From JAAYEV01 sp964508195 (GTDB taxonomy: Bacteria; Bacillota; Clostridia; Ch29): 64,000 nt of DNA. The number at the start of each line of letters is the position of its first letter. Within the stretch, counting starts at the first letter, position 1. A program made the translations under genes and the position numbers. The DNA lies in NCBI GenBank assembly GCA_964508195.1, contig CAZDSH010000002.1:23625-87624 (forward strand), given 5' to 3'. Shown here in pieces: positions 14,711 to 23,876 of the stretch. The notes beneath the pieces are model-generated. The model ran no database searches. It saw only the letters and a program-made list of their open reading frames with translations, and was not told the origin of the DNA.

Positions 14711-15847
14711 CTATTGTGTTACCGGTTCGAAATGTAATTTACCCCCGAGGATATAGGCCGCATAGTTGTCTTCTAATAGGTATACCGCTAAAAGATCGCT
14801 TTTAAAGGTTTTGTCCCACACTTTTTTGCCGTCGAGGGTTACAAATTTAATACATCTGTCGGAATAAATGCCTATACAGTCCTGTCCCTCCACTAAACCG
14901 GTAATCCCTTCGCTATGCGGGATTTTCTTCAATAGTATACCTTCTTTGTCGTAGAGTAACGTTTCGCCGCTCTTATCAATAGGCACGCCGCTACGGTAAT
15001 CCTCCCTTGTATTGAGGGCGACGATGCCTTCATCCATCAATAGGGCCTTTGCTATGTAGCCTCGTATTTCCTCCTGCCAACGCATTTCCCCATCAGCATT
15101 ATAGCCTATAAGGGCCCTCTCCGTCAGAACATTTAGGGCATCTCCTGCTATAAACTTTAAATCCATAATTAATACATCCCTATAGCTTTTGGCCCATAGC
15201 ATCGCGCCATCGTCTTTGTACACAATGATCCTGCCGATTATGTCCCCGTCCTCTACACTTGCAGTAGATACCGCAACAAAGGAGCCCCCCCGAGATACTG
15301 TAACCCCGGTCACCTGTGCATTGTCTATTTGTACGCAGGATACCTCCTTACCCCCTTGATCGTATATATCTATTGCTGTGGCTACCCCCCGTTGATTTTC
15401 TATAATCCAAATATGTCCCCTGTCGGCACCTATTCTACCGATACCCCCCGGGGCCGTAACCTGCCATAGCTCCTCGCCTTTATCGTTTAACCCATAAAGA
15501 ACCCCTTTACTAATATCCGCTACGGCGATTATATCCTTAAGAGCTATAATTATGGGTTCCTGAAGGTCCATCGACTTTTCCCATAATATATCACCCTTTG
15601 CCCCGCGGAGGGTCAATGTTTTGTCCTTGAGGATGACTAGTTTATTCGAAATTACGGCGGCGGCTGTTTGAGCCTCCCTTTCCCTGTTTAAACCTGAGAT
15701 CCGAATAAGATTATCCAGATTAAATTCTTTTTTAAATAAAACGGCATAAAAGTGGGGATAAACGAAACAAGTAACCGTAATAGCCGCAAATATAAGAAGT
15801 GCCAGATATCTACCCCTTTTATTCCCCTTGAACCTTTTGCTCCTCAT
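14711..15847 (-). CDS. DUF5711 membrane-anchored beta-propeller protein
   Basis: 378 residues from the ATG at 15847 (MRSKRFKGNKRGRYLALLIF), preferred over the ATG at 15877 because AAGGAG lies eight bases before it. A basic head and one membrane segment (about 15-37) are followed by a long extracellular region with repeating blades of PQQ-like type (G-D-I-L-W-E-K-S, G-E-E-L-W-Q-V-T, G-A-M-L-W-A-K-S, G-E-M-R-W-Q-E-E, G-K-K-V-W-D-K-T), each with the buried Trp. Clostridial homologues carry the DUF5711 name. It may be a scaffold or sensor at the cell or spore envelope; no catalytic motif is visible. Confidence 0.8.
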   Translation of the reverse strand: MRSKRFKGNKRGRYLALLIFAAITVTCFVYPHFYAVLFKKEFNLDNLIRISGLNREREAQTAAAVISNKLVILKDKTLTLRGAKGDILWEKSMDLQEPIIIALKDIIAVADISKGVLYGLNDKGEELWQVTAPGGIGRIGADRGHIWIIENQRGVATAIDIYDQGGKEVSCVQIDNAQVTGVTVSRGGSFVAVSTASVEDGDIIGRIIVYKDDGAMLWAKSYRDVLIMDLKFIAGDALNVLTERALIGYNADGEMRWQEEIRGYIAKALLMDEGIVALNTREDYRSGVPIDKSGETLLYDKEGILLKKIPHSEGITGLVEGQDCIGIYSDRCIKFVTLDGKKVWDKTFKSDLLAVYLLEDNYAAYILGGKLHFEPVTQ

Positions 15848-15931
15848 ACCTAAAACTCCTTCAGTTCTTTCATACATAATTAATTCTTTAGCGTTATCGG
15901 AATTCCTGCACCTATAACCAATAAACCACGA

Positions 15932-15959
15932 ATTATGCCCTATAATTATTTGATATCAA
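15932..15959 (-). promoter_or_regulatory. putative promoter of the DUF5711-cvpA unit
   Basis: Minus strand TTGATA (complement of 15954-15959), 16-bp spacer, CATAAT (complement of 15932-15937), 85 bases before the chosen start. The 303-base divergent region 15848-16150 otherwise shows only the yyaC promoter candidate. Confidence 0.4.
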
Positions 15960-16058
15960 TCCTTTAGCCTAACAATTCTATGGGGTAAATACGCTTTTAT
16001 AACGTATAACCGGGCATTTTTTCGCCATGTACTCGACTATTCTAGAGAATATTACCAT

Positions 16059-16087
16059 GTATTATTAGGCTGTTTAAGGAAAAACTG
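16059..16087 (+). promoter_or_regulatory. possible sigma-F-type promoter of yyaC
   Basis: GTATT at 16059-16063 and GGAAAAACTG at 16078-16087 with 14 bases between them resemble the forespore sigma-F consensus (-10 GGnnAnAMTW matches in all but the last base). yyaC is a forespore gene in Bacillus, which fits. Short spacer and imperfect -35 keep this tentative. Confidence 0.3.
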
Positions 16088-16150
16088 TAAATTGTAATAT
16101 TATTCGTCTTAATTAAATAGACTATTAAAAACCCGACGGAGGATTAACAC

Positions 16151-16771
16151 ATGGCCTTTGCTCATCGAACTCATTGCGTAACCGTTGATATAAATTCCAC
16201 ATTGCCCTTATCACGATTTTCTGAAGTGTTCTCTAACTGCTTTAACCTATGCTATAAGGATAACAAAGGACCTATTATTGTACTTTGTATCGGCACGGAC
16301 AGATCCACGGGGGACTGCCTTGGGCCCCTTGTTGGGCATAAGCTTTCCGCAATGAAAAGTGACAACAATTTTATTATATACGGAACCCTGGACAATCCGG
16401 TACATGCCAAAAACCTCAGGGAAACCCTTAAAAAAATCCAGCGACAATATGCCGATGCCTTTATCGTTGCTATAGACGCCAGCTTAGGTTCTATGGAAAG
16501 AATCGGCCATATCACCGTTGCAAAGGGCCCGTTGCGCCCCGGCGCCGGCGTAAAAAAAACACTCCCCTTTGTAGGGGATATGCATATAAGCGGGGTTGTT
16601 AATTTCGGTGGGTTTATGGAATACTTTATATTACAAAACACGAGGTTAAACTTAGTAATGAAAATGGCGAATATTATTTCCACGGGCATATATTATAGCT
16701 TCCGGGGATCCCTCCGAAGGCACGTATTGATTGAGCTGCCGCAATCCCGAAGTCAAAGGGAACAAATTTAA
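16151..16771 (+). CDS. yyaC: YyaC-type spore protease-like protein
   Basis: 206 residues; GGAGG lies eight bases before the ATG. Core motifs: I-V-L-C-I-G-T-D-R-S-T-G-D-C-L-G-P-L-V-G near 45-65 and A-I-D-A-S-L-G near 109-115, resembling the germination protease/hydrogenase-maturation fold with acidic metal ligands, then L-P-F-V-G-D-M-H-I-S-G-V-V-N. The family is confined to spore formers. Precise substrate is not known. It converges on the phosphoribosyltransferase gene with a two-base gap. Confidence 0.92.
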   Translation: MAFAHRTHCVTVDINSTLPLSRFSEVFSNCFNLCYKDNKGPIIVLCIGTDRSTGDCLGPLVGHKLSAMKSDNNFIIYGTLDNPVHAKNLRETLKKIQRQYADAFIVAIDASLGSMERIGHITVAKGPLRPGAGVKKTLPFVGDMHISGVVNFGGFMEYFILQNTRLNLVMKMANIISTGIYYSFRGSLRRHVLIELPQSRSQREQI

Positions 16772-16773
16772 CC

Positions 16774-17406
16774 TTAGCCCCTCGGTTCGTTAAAAAGATC
16801 TATAACTTCACTATCGGAAGTCTGATGGAAATCTTCATAAAACATGCTTACTGCATAAAAGGGATAGGGACTCTCAAGGCAGATAATCCTATCTACCTTC
16901 TCTAACAGATCTTCAATAACATCGTTAGGCGCTACGGGTACTGCAACGATTAACTCTAAGGCCCCCGATTTTTGTATAGATTTAATTGCGGCCTTTATCG
17001 TAAAGCCTGTGGCTATACCATCGTCTACGAGAATAATCCTTTTACCCCGTAACGGAACCGGCGGCCTATCACCTATATAGAGCTTGAGCCTTCTTTTTAT
17101 TTCGTTTATTTGTGCATCCTTTTCTTTTTTTATATACCCTTCGCTGACGTTAAGATACTTTATCATCTCTTCGTCAAGTAATAGGGTTCCATCCTGGGTT
17201 ACGGCACCGATGGCAATTTCCTTGTTAAAGGGCGCCCCTAATTTCCGTGGTATGATCAAATCCCATTCACAGTTTAATCTCTCCCTAATTGCATGGCCAA
17301 CTAAGGCGCCGCCCCTTGGTATAGCCAATATCACCGTATCCCCGCCTTTATATTCCTCGAGGTATTTAGCCAATTCAAGGCCCGCTGACCTTCGGTTTTT
17401 AAACAT
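16774..17406 (-). CDS. phosphoribosyltransferase family protein
   Basis: 210 residues. PRPP-binding loop I-I-L-V-D-D-G-I-A-T-G-F-T near 122-134 and the entry motif L-A-I-P-R-G-G-A-L-V-G near 27-37; C-terminal S-P-Y-P-F-Y-A-V-S-M-F-Y-E-D-F-H-Q-T-S-D is characteristic of a broad family of stand-alone phosphoribosyltransferases (some annotated as dienelactone-associated) of unknown base specificity. Twelve bases after the YkuS-like gene, likely in one operon. Confidence 0.88.
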   Translation of the reverse strand: MFKNRRSAGLELAKYLEEYKGGDTVILAIPRGGALVGHAIRERLNCEWDLIIPRKLGAPFNKEIAIGAVTQDGTLLLDEEMIKYLNVSEGYIKKEKDAQINEIKRRLKLYIGDRPPVPLRGKRIILVDDGIATGFTIKAAIKSIQKSGALELIVAVPVAPNDVIEDLLEKVDRIICLESPYPFYAVSMFYEDFHQTSDSEVIDLFNEPRG

Positions 17407-17418
17407 CCTATCATCCCC

Positions 17419-17673
17419 CTAAAAAAGCGAGCTATAAACTCCCCTTTGCAGTATTTTTTCTATATCGTCAATATCCTTGCCCTTACCGTCCATCATAAGT
17501 ACTGCACCTTTTTGAATAGGGCTTAGGTTTTGAAAATCCCTTATGCCATCGTAATATATACAGGCATCTACACCAACGTCGTTATCATATAAGCCCACTA
17601 CGTTGTATCCCCTTTCTCTAAGATCCTTAATAAGCTTTTGAAACCTATCGTCTACTGCAACGGTTTTCGCCAT
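17419..17673 (-). CDS. YkuS-like protein (UPF0180)
   Basis: 84 residues from the ATG at 17673 (MAKTVAVDDRFQKLIKDLRERG), which has GGAGGTG at a proper distance; the longer frame is not conserved. UPF0180 pattern: L-x-x-L-R-E-R-G-Y-N-V-V, D-A-C-I-Y-Y-D-G, then a hydrophobic G-A-V-L-M-M-D-G strand. Small cytoplasmic protein of unknown function found in spore formers. Confidence 0.82.
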   Translation of the reverse strand: MAKTVAVDDRFQKLIKDLRERGYNVVGLYDNDVGVDACIYYDGIRDFQNLSPIQKGAVLMMDGKGKDIDDIEKILQRGVYSSLF

Positions 17674-17720
17674 AACGACACCTCCGGGAATATTTTTCTC
17701 CCGTGGCATCGTTTTTATTC

Positions 17721-18590
17721 TTAAGGTGTAATCACAGTAAGCCCCTTAGGATGTAACACCATATTCGCAGGACATGGGCCAAGTATCTCGCCATCGGAAT
17801 TTATATAGCCCCCTGGGCAGTCTATACGTATTTCCCTCGCCCTAAAGTATTCAACCTCTTTTCGTAGGAGATGTCTACCTGAATATATAAGGGGAAACAA
17901 TCTCAATATCCGTAACCTCGATATGCCCTCAACTAGGCATACGTCAAAAAGCCCATCATCTAATATTGCATCGGGGGCCACCTTCATGCCACCGCCATAG
18001 AATATGCCATTAGCAACGGCTATAAGAACCGCCCGCTTTTTCATGATTCCATGTCCCGTATCCAGTTCCATGTCGTAGGGCTTATACGTGGCTAATGCCT
18101 TAAAAACCCCAATAACATAGGCCAAAGGGCCCTTTATCCTATGTTTAATACCATTAGTTTCCATAACCACCCGGGCGTCGAATCCAACGCTGGCAACATT
18201 AACAAACCGTTCACCGTTTACCGTCCCGATATCTATGGATTTTCTTTTGCCTTGTAGTATACAATGCATCGCTTCCGCTAAATCTAAGGGCATCCCTAAA
18301 GTCCTGGCAAAATCATTGCCTGAGCCGGCGGGTATCACGCCCACAGTTATATCCTTATCCCCTACGCCGTTTACTACTTCATTAACGGTTCCGTCTCCGC
18401 CTACGGCAATTACTGTATTACAACCTTCGCTAATCGCTTCTATAGCCTTTGATATACCATCACCGGGTTTATTGGTAACATACACCGTAGCCCTGTGTCC
18501 TTGTTCCTTCGAGGTTTCCTCTATAAAGGGTATCCACTGAACGGCCCTCCTTCGGCCTGCAACGGGATTTATAACATATCCGATTTTCAT
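17721..18590 (-). CDS. diacylglycerol/lipid kinase (YegS/DgkB family)
   Basis: 289 residues from the ATG at 18590 (MKIGYVINPVAGRRRAV) with GGGGGAG seven bases upstream; the reading frame extends to 18695 but that part lacks conservation. Nucleotide-binding motif A-V-G-G-D-G-T-V-N-E-V-V-N-G near 60-73, G-S-G-N-D-F-A-R-T-L-G near 88-98, and C-terminal G-L-F-D-V-C-L-V. Phosphorylates a lipid such as diacylglycerol to return it to phospholipid synthesis. Confidence 0.9.
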   Translation of the reverse strand: MKIGYVINPVAGRRRAVQWIPFIEETSKEQGHRATVYVTNKPGDGISKAIEAISEGCNTVIAVGGDGTVNEVVNGVGDKDITVGVIPAGSGNDFARTLGMPLDLAEAMHCILQGKRKSIDIGTVNGERFVNVASVGFDARVVMETNGIKHRIKGPLAYVIGVFKALATYKPYDMELDTGHGIMKKRAVLIAVANGIFYGGGMKVAPDAILDDGLFDVCLVEGISRLRILRLFPLIYSGRHLLRKEVEYFRAREIRIDCPGGYINSDGEILGPCPANMVLHPKGLTVITP

Positions 18591-18758
18591 TAGGAGGCTC
18601 CCCCTTCTTCCCTTTGCCGTTGATTTTTCAATACCTTCTTTAACATATTCTACGTTAACGGACATTTTCCTTCCCGCCCACAACGTCATAGCCATTAAAA
18701 TTTATATTAGAATACACATAGTAAAGGGTTACGAATCCCTTCTCAAAATACGGTCCCG

Positions 18759-18804
18759 CTTTATATATACTTTATCCTATTATTATGCTAGACTATATAT
18801 AAAG
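18759..18804. repeat. 11-bp inverted repeat upstream of ytvI
   Basis: CTTTATATATA (18759-18769) and its exact complement TATATATAAAG (18794-18804), 24 bases apart, lie 69 bases before the ytvI ATG. No GC core and no T tract, so not a normal terminator; it could be a regulator site. Confidence 0.4.
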
Positions 18805-18872
18805 TGCTTATGGGGCTACATTTAAATACTGATCAAAAACTTCTACATAATAGCGTATAAGGGGGATACATT

Positions 18873-19949
18873 ATGCAGCAATATCAAAGGTATACTGTAT
18901 ACTTTTTTAAATCGTTGTTCGCCGTTGCAATAGGCCTATTTTTATATGTATTCGTCAAGGGGCTATTTAGCTATGTATTGCCCTTTATAATAGCCTGGGC
19001 AATAGCGCTTTTAATAAACCCGGCGGTAAATTTCGTCCAAAACAGAACCAAGTTGCCCCGGGCCCTAATATCTGTAGTTTTTATACTTACTTTTTATGCC
19101 CTTTTAACATTTCTTCTTATCCTAGGTGCCACACGATTAATCGTAGAGCTGAGCAACATCCTCGATCATTTACCCCGGTACGCTGTAACGCTAAAAGCTG
19201 CAACAGAGGCTATGGTCTCCCGGGGCCAGAACATTTATATCAATTTACCCCCGGAGACTACGGATCTCGTAAGGTCCAGCATTATGAACCTTATCAATTC
19301 GCTGACCTCAACAATAAGCACGGCTATTGCCAAATCAATGAGCCTTTTAACCTTTCTTCCTAGGACGGTTATATTCATAATAATTACAATAATCTCATCC
19401 TATATGATGAGTAAAGACCTATACGAAATACGTAGTTTCTTCGCTTCACAGATCTCCGAAACCCTTTTAGCCAGAATAAAAAGCGTTTGTATCGATCTTG
19501 TAAAGGCTTTGGAAGGGTTCATCCGTACACAGCTTACCATCATGAGCATAACATTTTTAATCGCCATAGTAAGCCTTTATCTAATGAATATCCCCTATGC
19601 TTTAACAATGGCGATAATAATCGGTATAGTAGATGCCCTACCGATAATTGGCCCCGGTTCTGTACTTATACCCTGGGCCGCGATAAATCTATTTACGAAC
19701 AACTATCCTTTGGCCATTGCATTGCTCATACTCTACGGCGTCATAGTTATAACAAGGCAGGTAATAGAGCCTAAAATTATGGGCAAAAATATAGGGCTCC
19801 ATCCCCTGGCAATATTGATGTCCATATACTTGGGTATGCGGATATTCGGAATGATAGGAATTTTTATAGGTCCGTTGACCCTTATAATAGTAAAGGCATT
19901 ACAAAAAACGATGGTGCTACCAAAGTGGAAGGAAAGGAAATCACCGTAG
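18873..19949 (+). CDS. ytvI: sporulation integral membrane protein YtvI (AI-2E transporter family)
   Basis: 358 residues, GGGGGATAC ribosome site. Seven to eight membrane helices in the pattern of the AI-2E exporter superfamily: two pairs near the N terminus (15-35, 40-52, 63-90), a long central region 95-155, then 165-185, and the conserved C-terminal set with G-I-V-D-A-L-P-I-I-G-P-G-S-V-L-I-P-W near 240-260 and G-L-H-P-L-A-I-L-M-S-I-Y-L-G. The YtvI subgroup occurs in spore formers and is expressed in the mother cell in Bacillus. Its last nine bases overlap the end of the convergent cysteine desulfurase gene. Confidence 0.9.
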   Translation: MQQYQRYTVYFFKSLFAVAIGLFLYVFVKGLFSYVLPFIIAWAIALLINPAVNFVQNRTKLPRALISVVFILTFYALLTFLLILGATRLIVELSNILDHLPRYAVTLKAATEAMVSRGQNIYINLPPETTDLVRSSIMNLINSLTSTISTAIAKSMSLLTFLPRTVIFIIITIISSYMMSKDLYEIRSFFASQISETLLARIKSVCIDLVKALEGFIRTQLTIMSITFLIAIVSLYLMNIPYALTMAIIIGIVDALPIIGPGSVLIPWAAINLFTNNYPLAIALLILYGVIVITRQVIEPKIMGKNIGLHPLAILMSIYLGMRIFGMIGIFIGPLTLIIVKALQKTMVLPKWKERKSP

Positions 19950-21086
19950 CTCCGACGTTATCTCCTCCATCGCCTTAATCGCTGTTTCTATATCCGACGG
20001 CGTATTAAATACCCCAAGGCTAAATCTAAGGGTACCCCTTTTAAGGGTTCCTATAGTTCTATGGGCGAGGGGTGCACAGTGTAATCCGGGTCGTGTTGCT
20101 ATATCGTAAGCTTTATCCAGTATATAGCTTATTTCTCCGGCATCTTTATCCAAAACATTTATTGATACTACCCCTGTTTGAAGCCTGGGCTTTCCAGGTC
20201 CATAAACGCGTATGCCTTTGATCTTCCTGAAACCTTCTAATAACATTTCAGTTAACTGTTCTTCATCGTTCATTATATCCTTCGTGCCCTTATCCAGTAT
20301 ATATCTAATCCCCGCCCCAAGACCTACTATGCCAACGGTGTTAGGCGTACCACTTTCGTATCTGTCCGGCAGCATAGTCGGTTGTGACAAGTCCTCGGAT
20401 CTGCTCCCGGTGCCACCCTCTTTCATCGGTACAATATCTAATCCATCGCTTATGTATAGTCCCCCTGTACCCTGGGGGCCCAAGAGCCCTTTGTGCCCGG
20501 GGAAGGCGAGCATATCAATATGATCTTCCTTTACATCAATGCTATATACCCCTGCGGTCTGGGCAGCGTCCACCATAAAGGGTATACCTTTTTTGTTTGC
20601 AAGCCGGCCTATGTCCCTTATAGGCATAAGTGTTCCAGTTACGTTAGATGCGTGGGTTATAACGATAAGGGCTGTATTCTTCTTAATGGCCTTGTCCACC
20701 TGTTCCGGATCCAACATCCCTTTGTCGTCGCATTGGACAAAGGTAGTATCCACGCCCTTTGCCCTTAAGACCGTTAAAGGCCTCGCCACGGAATTATGTT
20801 CCATAGAGCTGGTGACGACGTGGTCCCCTTCTTTAAGCAGCCCCTTTATACCGAGGTTAAGGGCCTCGGTAGCATTAGATGTGAACACGATTCCCATAGG
20901 ATTATCAATATTGAAGAGCTTACTTAACGCCTCCCTAGTCCTATATATCGCCCTTCCTGCTTCCAGGGCAAGCCTGTGCCCCGATCTACCGGGGTTCGCC
21001 CCGTATTGCCTCATACATTCGTCCATTTGCCTGTAAACGTCTTCGGGTTTTGGGAAGCTGGTAGCTGCATTATCGAGATATATCAT
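19941..21086 (-). CDS. cysteine desulfurase family protein (Csd-type)
   Basis: 381 residues; GGAGGGG before the ATG. Class V aminotransferase fold: M-I-Y-L-D-N-A-A-T-S-F-P-K-P start, PLP lysine in F-P-G-H-K-G-L-L-G-P-Q-G near 210, catalytic cysteine in R-P-G-L-H-C-A-P near 342. The short clostridial group (about 380 residues) is annotated as cysteine desulfurase/selenocysteine lyase. It would supply persulfide sulfur or selenium and may feed the YedF/DUF3343 pair encoded 6 kb away; that link is inference. Confidence 0.9.
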   Translation of the reverse strand: MIYLDNAATSFPKPEDVYRQMDECMRQYGANPGRSGHRLALEAGRAIYRTREALSKLFNIDNPMGIVFTSNATEALNLGIKGLLKEGDHVVTSSMEHNSVARPLTVLRAKGVDTTFVQCDDKGMLDPEQVDKAIKKNTALIVITHASNVTGTLMPIRDIGRLANKKGIPFMVDAAQTAGVYSIDVKEDHIDMLAFPGHKGLLGPQGTGGLYISDGLDIVPMKEGGTGSRSEDLSQPTMLPDRYESGTPNTVGIVGLGAGIRYILDKGTKDIMNDEEQLTEMLLEGFRKIKGIRVYGPGKPRLQTGVVSINVLDKDAGEISYILDKAYDIATRPGLHCAPLAHRTIGTLKRGTLRFSLGVFNTPSDIETAIKAMEEITSELR

Positions 21087-21167
21087 TTCTGTATCCCCTC
21101 CTGGTCCTTTACCGCAAAAGTGTTCCTCCCTTTGTATATATCCTAGTATGCCTATTTATTCATAGGA

Positions 21168-21183
21168 TGTTTCACGTGAAACA
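21168..21183. promoter_or_regulatory. parS centromere site (perfect)
   Basis: TGTTTCACGTGAAACA, the exact 16-bp parS palindrome bound by Spo0J/ParB. It overlaps the end of the spo0J gene itself: the last codons Cys-Phe-Thr and the TGA stop lie in the site. I saw no second exact copy in this window. Confidence 0.97.
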
Positions 21184-22023
21184 TTTCGTTTTCAATAGCC
21201 CTATAAGCCTTTCTAAATCCTCGGCACCATAGTATTCAATCTCTATCCTACCCTTTTTCCGCCCCTGTATTATCCTGACCTTTGTGCCCAATAACTCTTC
21301 GATCTTCTCTTCCATTTCCATCACCCAGGGGGCCTTTTCTTTAGGCCCTTTGTTTTTGGCCCTAGGTTTTTTTGATATAGAGCCGATTAGCTTTTCCGTT
21401 TCCCGGACGCTTAAATCCCCTTTCAATATCGCTTCGGCCACCTTTTTTTGCTCCTCTTTGCCCAAGGGTATTAGAGCCCTGGCATGACCCGCCGTTAAAG
21501 TTTCGTTCCTTACCATTTCCTTTATATCATCAGTTAAACTTAGAAGCCTTAAGGTGTTCGCTATTGCCGGCCTACTTTTTCCAATAGCCGCCGAGATCTG
21601 CTCCTGGGTTAATTCAAACTGTTTCATCAACGTGTCATAGGCCTTCGCCTCCTCGATAGGGTTTAAATCCTCCCTCTGTAAATTTTCGACTAAGGCGATC
21701 TCCATGACCTGTCGTTCGTCTAATTCCATTACCACTACGGGCACGGTTTTAAGGCCCGCCATCCTTGCGGCTCGCCATCTCCTCTCCCCTGCGGCTATTT
21801 CGAAGCCTTCTTTAGTTTCCCTCACCGCTATAGGCTGTACGACGCCGTGCTTTGCAACAGACTCTGCAAGGGCCTCCATCTTTTCTGTATCAAAATTCTG
21901 CCTCGGTTGATTCCTATTAGGCGTTATATCATTAACTGATATTTCCCTCGTCCCTTGGCCTTCTAAGGAGGGCAATTCAGGGATTAGTGCACTAAGCCCC
22001 TTTCCTAACCTTTGCTTTGTCAT
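21172..22023 (-). CDS. parB: chromosome partition protein ParB/Spo0J
   Basis: 283 residues. N-terminal CTP-binding part with P-N-R-N-Q-P-R-Q-N-F and G-E-R-R-W-R-A-A-R near 75-85; helix-turn-helix K-S-R-P-A-I-A-N-T-L-R-L-L near 143-155; C-terminal dimerisation domain after a basic linker. Loads at parS, spreads as a CTP clamp and recruits condensin. The start overlaps the soj stop by four bases (ATGA type), so translation is coupled. The gene ends inside its own parS. Confidence 0.97.
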   Translation of the reverse strand: MTKQRLGKGLSALIPELPSLEGQGTREISVNDITPNRNQPRQNFDTEKMEALAESVAKHGVVQPIAVRETKEGFEIAAGERRWRAARMAGLKTVPVVVMELDERQVMEIALVENLQREDLNPIEEAKAYDTLMKQFELTQEQISAAIGKSRPAIANTLRLLSLTDDIKEMVRNETLTAGHARALIPLGKEEQKKVAEAILKGDLSVRETEKLIGSISKKPRAKNKGPKEKAPWVMEMEEKIEELLGTKVRIIQGRKKGRIEIEYYGAEDLERLIGLLKTKCFT

Positions 22024-22799
22024 TTATCCCATTCCTTTCTATCATATTCTATAAACTCCTCCGCTAACTCCGCATAGGCCTCGGCACCCTTTGATTTCGG
22101 GTCGTATACCATTATGGGTACACCGTAGCTTGGGGCCTCGGCTAATCTGATATTCCTCGGTATAATCGTGGTGTACACTTTACCCTTAAAGTGTTTTTTT
22201 ACTTCGTCCACAACCTGAATGGACAAATTCGTTCGCCCGTCGAACATGCTAAGCACAACGCCCTCTATCTCCAGTTCGGGGTTCAGACCCCGCTGGACGA
22301 GCCATATCGTATTCATCAGTTGACTAACGCCCTCTAGGGCGTAGTATTCGCATTGAATAGGTATCAAAACGCTATCCGCCGCTCCTAGGGCGTTTATAGT
22401 TAAAAGGCCCAGGGAGGGAGGACAATCGACGAATACATAATCATAATTGTCCCTTACATCGGCGAGGGTTTTCCTTAACATGCTCTCCCTTCCCTCGAGA
22501 CCCGTTAGCTCTATTTCCGCCCCTGCGAGGTTCGTACTTGAAGGTATTAAATGAAGGCCCTTTATTGCAGTTTCTATGATGACCTGTTCCGCCTTGACAT
22601 TGTTTATCAACACTTCATAAATAGTATGGTTAAGGCTTTTTTTGTCCACACCCAGCCCGCTGGTGGTATTCCCCTGGGGATCTATATCAACTACCAACAC
22701 TTTTTTGCCCTTTTGCGCTATATAGGAACTTAAGTTAACATTAGTTGTCGTCTTCCCTACTCCGCCTTTTTGGTTAAATACTGCTATAACCTTGGACAC
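22020..22799 (-). CDS. parA: ParA-type ATPase Soj
   Basis: 259 residues with a GTG start (MSKVIAVFNQKGGVGKTTT) and AGAGGTG upstream. Deviant Walker A KGGVGKTT near 11-18, Walker A' D-I-D-P-Q-G-N-T-T near 40, Walker B V-F-V-D-C-P-P-S near 122-129. Works with Spo0J on origin segregation and controls DnaA activity in Bacillus. Operon with spo0J. Confidence 0.97.
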   Translation of the reverse strand: MSKVIAVFNQKGGVGKTTTNVNLSSYIAQKGKKVLVVDIDPQGNTTSGLGVDKKSLNHTIYEVLINNVKAEQVIIETAIKGLHLIPSSTNLAGAEIELTGLEGRESMLRKTLADVRDNYDYVFVDCPPSLGLLTINALGAADSVLIPIQCEYYALEGVSQLMNTIWLVQRGLNPELEIEGVVLSMFDGRTNLSIQVVDEVKKHFKGKVYTTIIPRNIRLAEAPSYGVPIMVYDPKSKGAEAYAELAEEFIEYDRKEWDK

Positions 22800-22870
22800 C
22801 TGATCACCTCTTATAATTTTCTTTTACTATCTTTAAGTTCTTTATAATAGCATGAGTTCCTCCTTTAAAA

Positions 22871-22901
22871 ATAAAAAACTGCCTCCCTGGGCAGTCTTTT
22901 T
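22871..22901 (-). terminator. terminator of noc
   Basis: On the minus strand GACTGCC-CAGGGA-GGCAGT (stem arms 22878-22883 and 22890-22895) followed by TTTTTATTTTT. It separates noc from soj-spo0J, which therefore have their own promoter. Confidence 0.8.
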
Positions 22902-22936
22902 GAAAATATAACGGATAACTCGTTTGTTTTAACTTA

Positions 22937-23773
22937 TTACAATGACGCAGCGGTTTTGCATTTAGGTATCTTCACCGTTACTTCGATATAATCCCCTGCA
23001 TCTGTTTCACTAAACTCAGCCTGTATTCCCGATTGTACTATGGCTCTATAGGCATTTTTAATCGTGTTGACGTATATCTTATAGTTAATAGCTCCACGTA
23101 TATTTTTACTTACTTCCCTTTTAACGTCGTCACCGCTATCGGCAATGAGTTTATCCAAAATTCTCTCCACTAGTTCTTCGGTCTCCTTTACCCGGAGATT
23201 CTTTTCAGCGATCCTTCCTAACAGAGTCATTTGGATATCCTTTTCCGGTATCTTTAAAAGTGCCCGGGCATGCCTTTCTGTGAGATCGTTTTGTACGATA
23301 TATTCCTTCACTTCCCTGGGGAGCCGTAAAAGTCTTATCTTGTTCGCTATAGTAGATTGATTCTTGCCCACTTTTTTAGCTAACTGTTCCTGGGTGAAAC
23401 CATAATCATTCATAAGGGAGGCGTACCCTTCGGCCTCTTCAAAAAAGTTTAAATCCTCCCTCTGTATGTTTTCTATAAGGGCGATAATAGCGGAATCCTC
23501 ATCTAATATCTCCATAACTATCGCTGGGATAGTAGTCTGACCGGCTAGTTTAGCCGCCTTTACCCTCCTTTCCCCCGCAATCAGTTCGTAAAAGTCCTTA
23601 TTCGTCTTTTTAACGGTTATAGGCTGCAGCACCCCGTATTCCTTAATAGACAATGCCAGTTCTTCTATAGTTATTTTATTGAACTTTTTCCTCGGTTGAT
23701 AGGGGTTTGGTCTAACCTTTTCTATTTCTACCTGCTCTATTACCGATGCAGTTCTGTATGCCATATCAGCCAT
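22937..23773 (-). CDS. noc: nucleoid occlusion protein Noc (ParB paralogue)
   Basis: 278 residues. ParB fold: V-R-P-N-P-Y-Q-P-R-K-K-F near 21-32, G-E-R-R-V-K-A-A-K, helix-turn-helix K-N-Q-S-T-I-A-N-K-I-R-L-L. It differs from Spo0J in the recognition helix and in a C-terminal domain ending I-E-V-T-V-K-I-P-K. In Bacillus, Noc binds its own palindromes and the membrane to keep the division ring off the nucleoid. Position between rsmG and soj matches Bacillus. GGAGGGAGG precedes two possible ATGs (23773, 23764). Confidence 0.93.
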   Translation of the reverse strand: MADMAYRTASVIEQVEIEKVRPNPYQPRKKFNKITIEELALSIKEYGVLQPITVKKTNKDFYELIAGERRVKAAKLAGQTTIPAIVMEILDEDSAIIALIENIQREDLNFFEEAEGYASLMNDYGFTQEQLAKKVGKNQSTIANKIRLLRLPREVKEYIVQNDLTERHARALLKIPEKDIQMTLLGRIAEKNLRVKETEELVERILDKLIADSGDDVKREVSKNIRGAINYKIYVNTIKNAYRAIVQSGIQAEFSETDAGDYIEVTVKIPKCKTAASL

Positions 23774-23876
23774 CCTCCCTCCGTAATTAGACTTGTTTTA
23801 GTCTGCTACCGGCTATTCACCTTTGCACAGTATCTCAATCCTTAGTATAAATCTTATTTAAAATCCCATTTTAATC

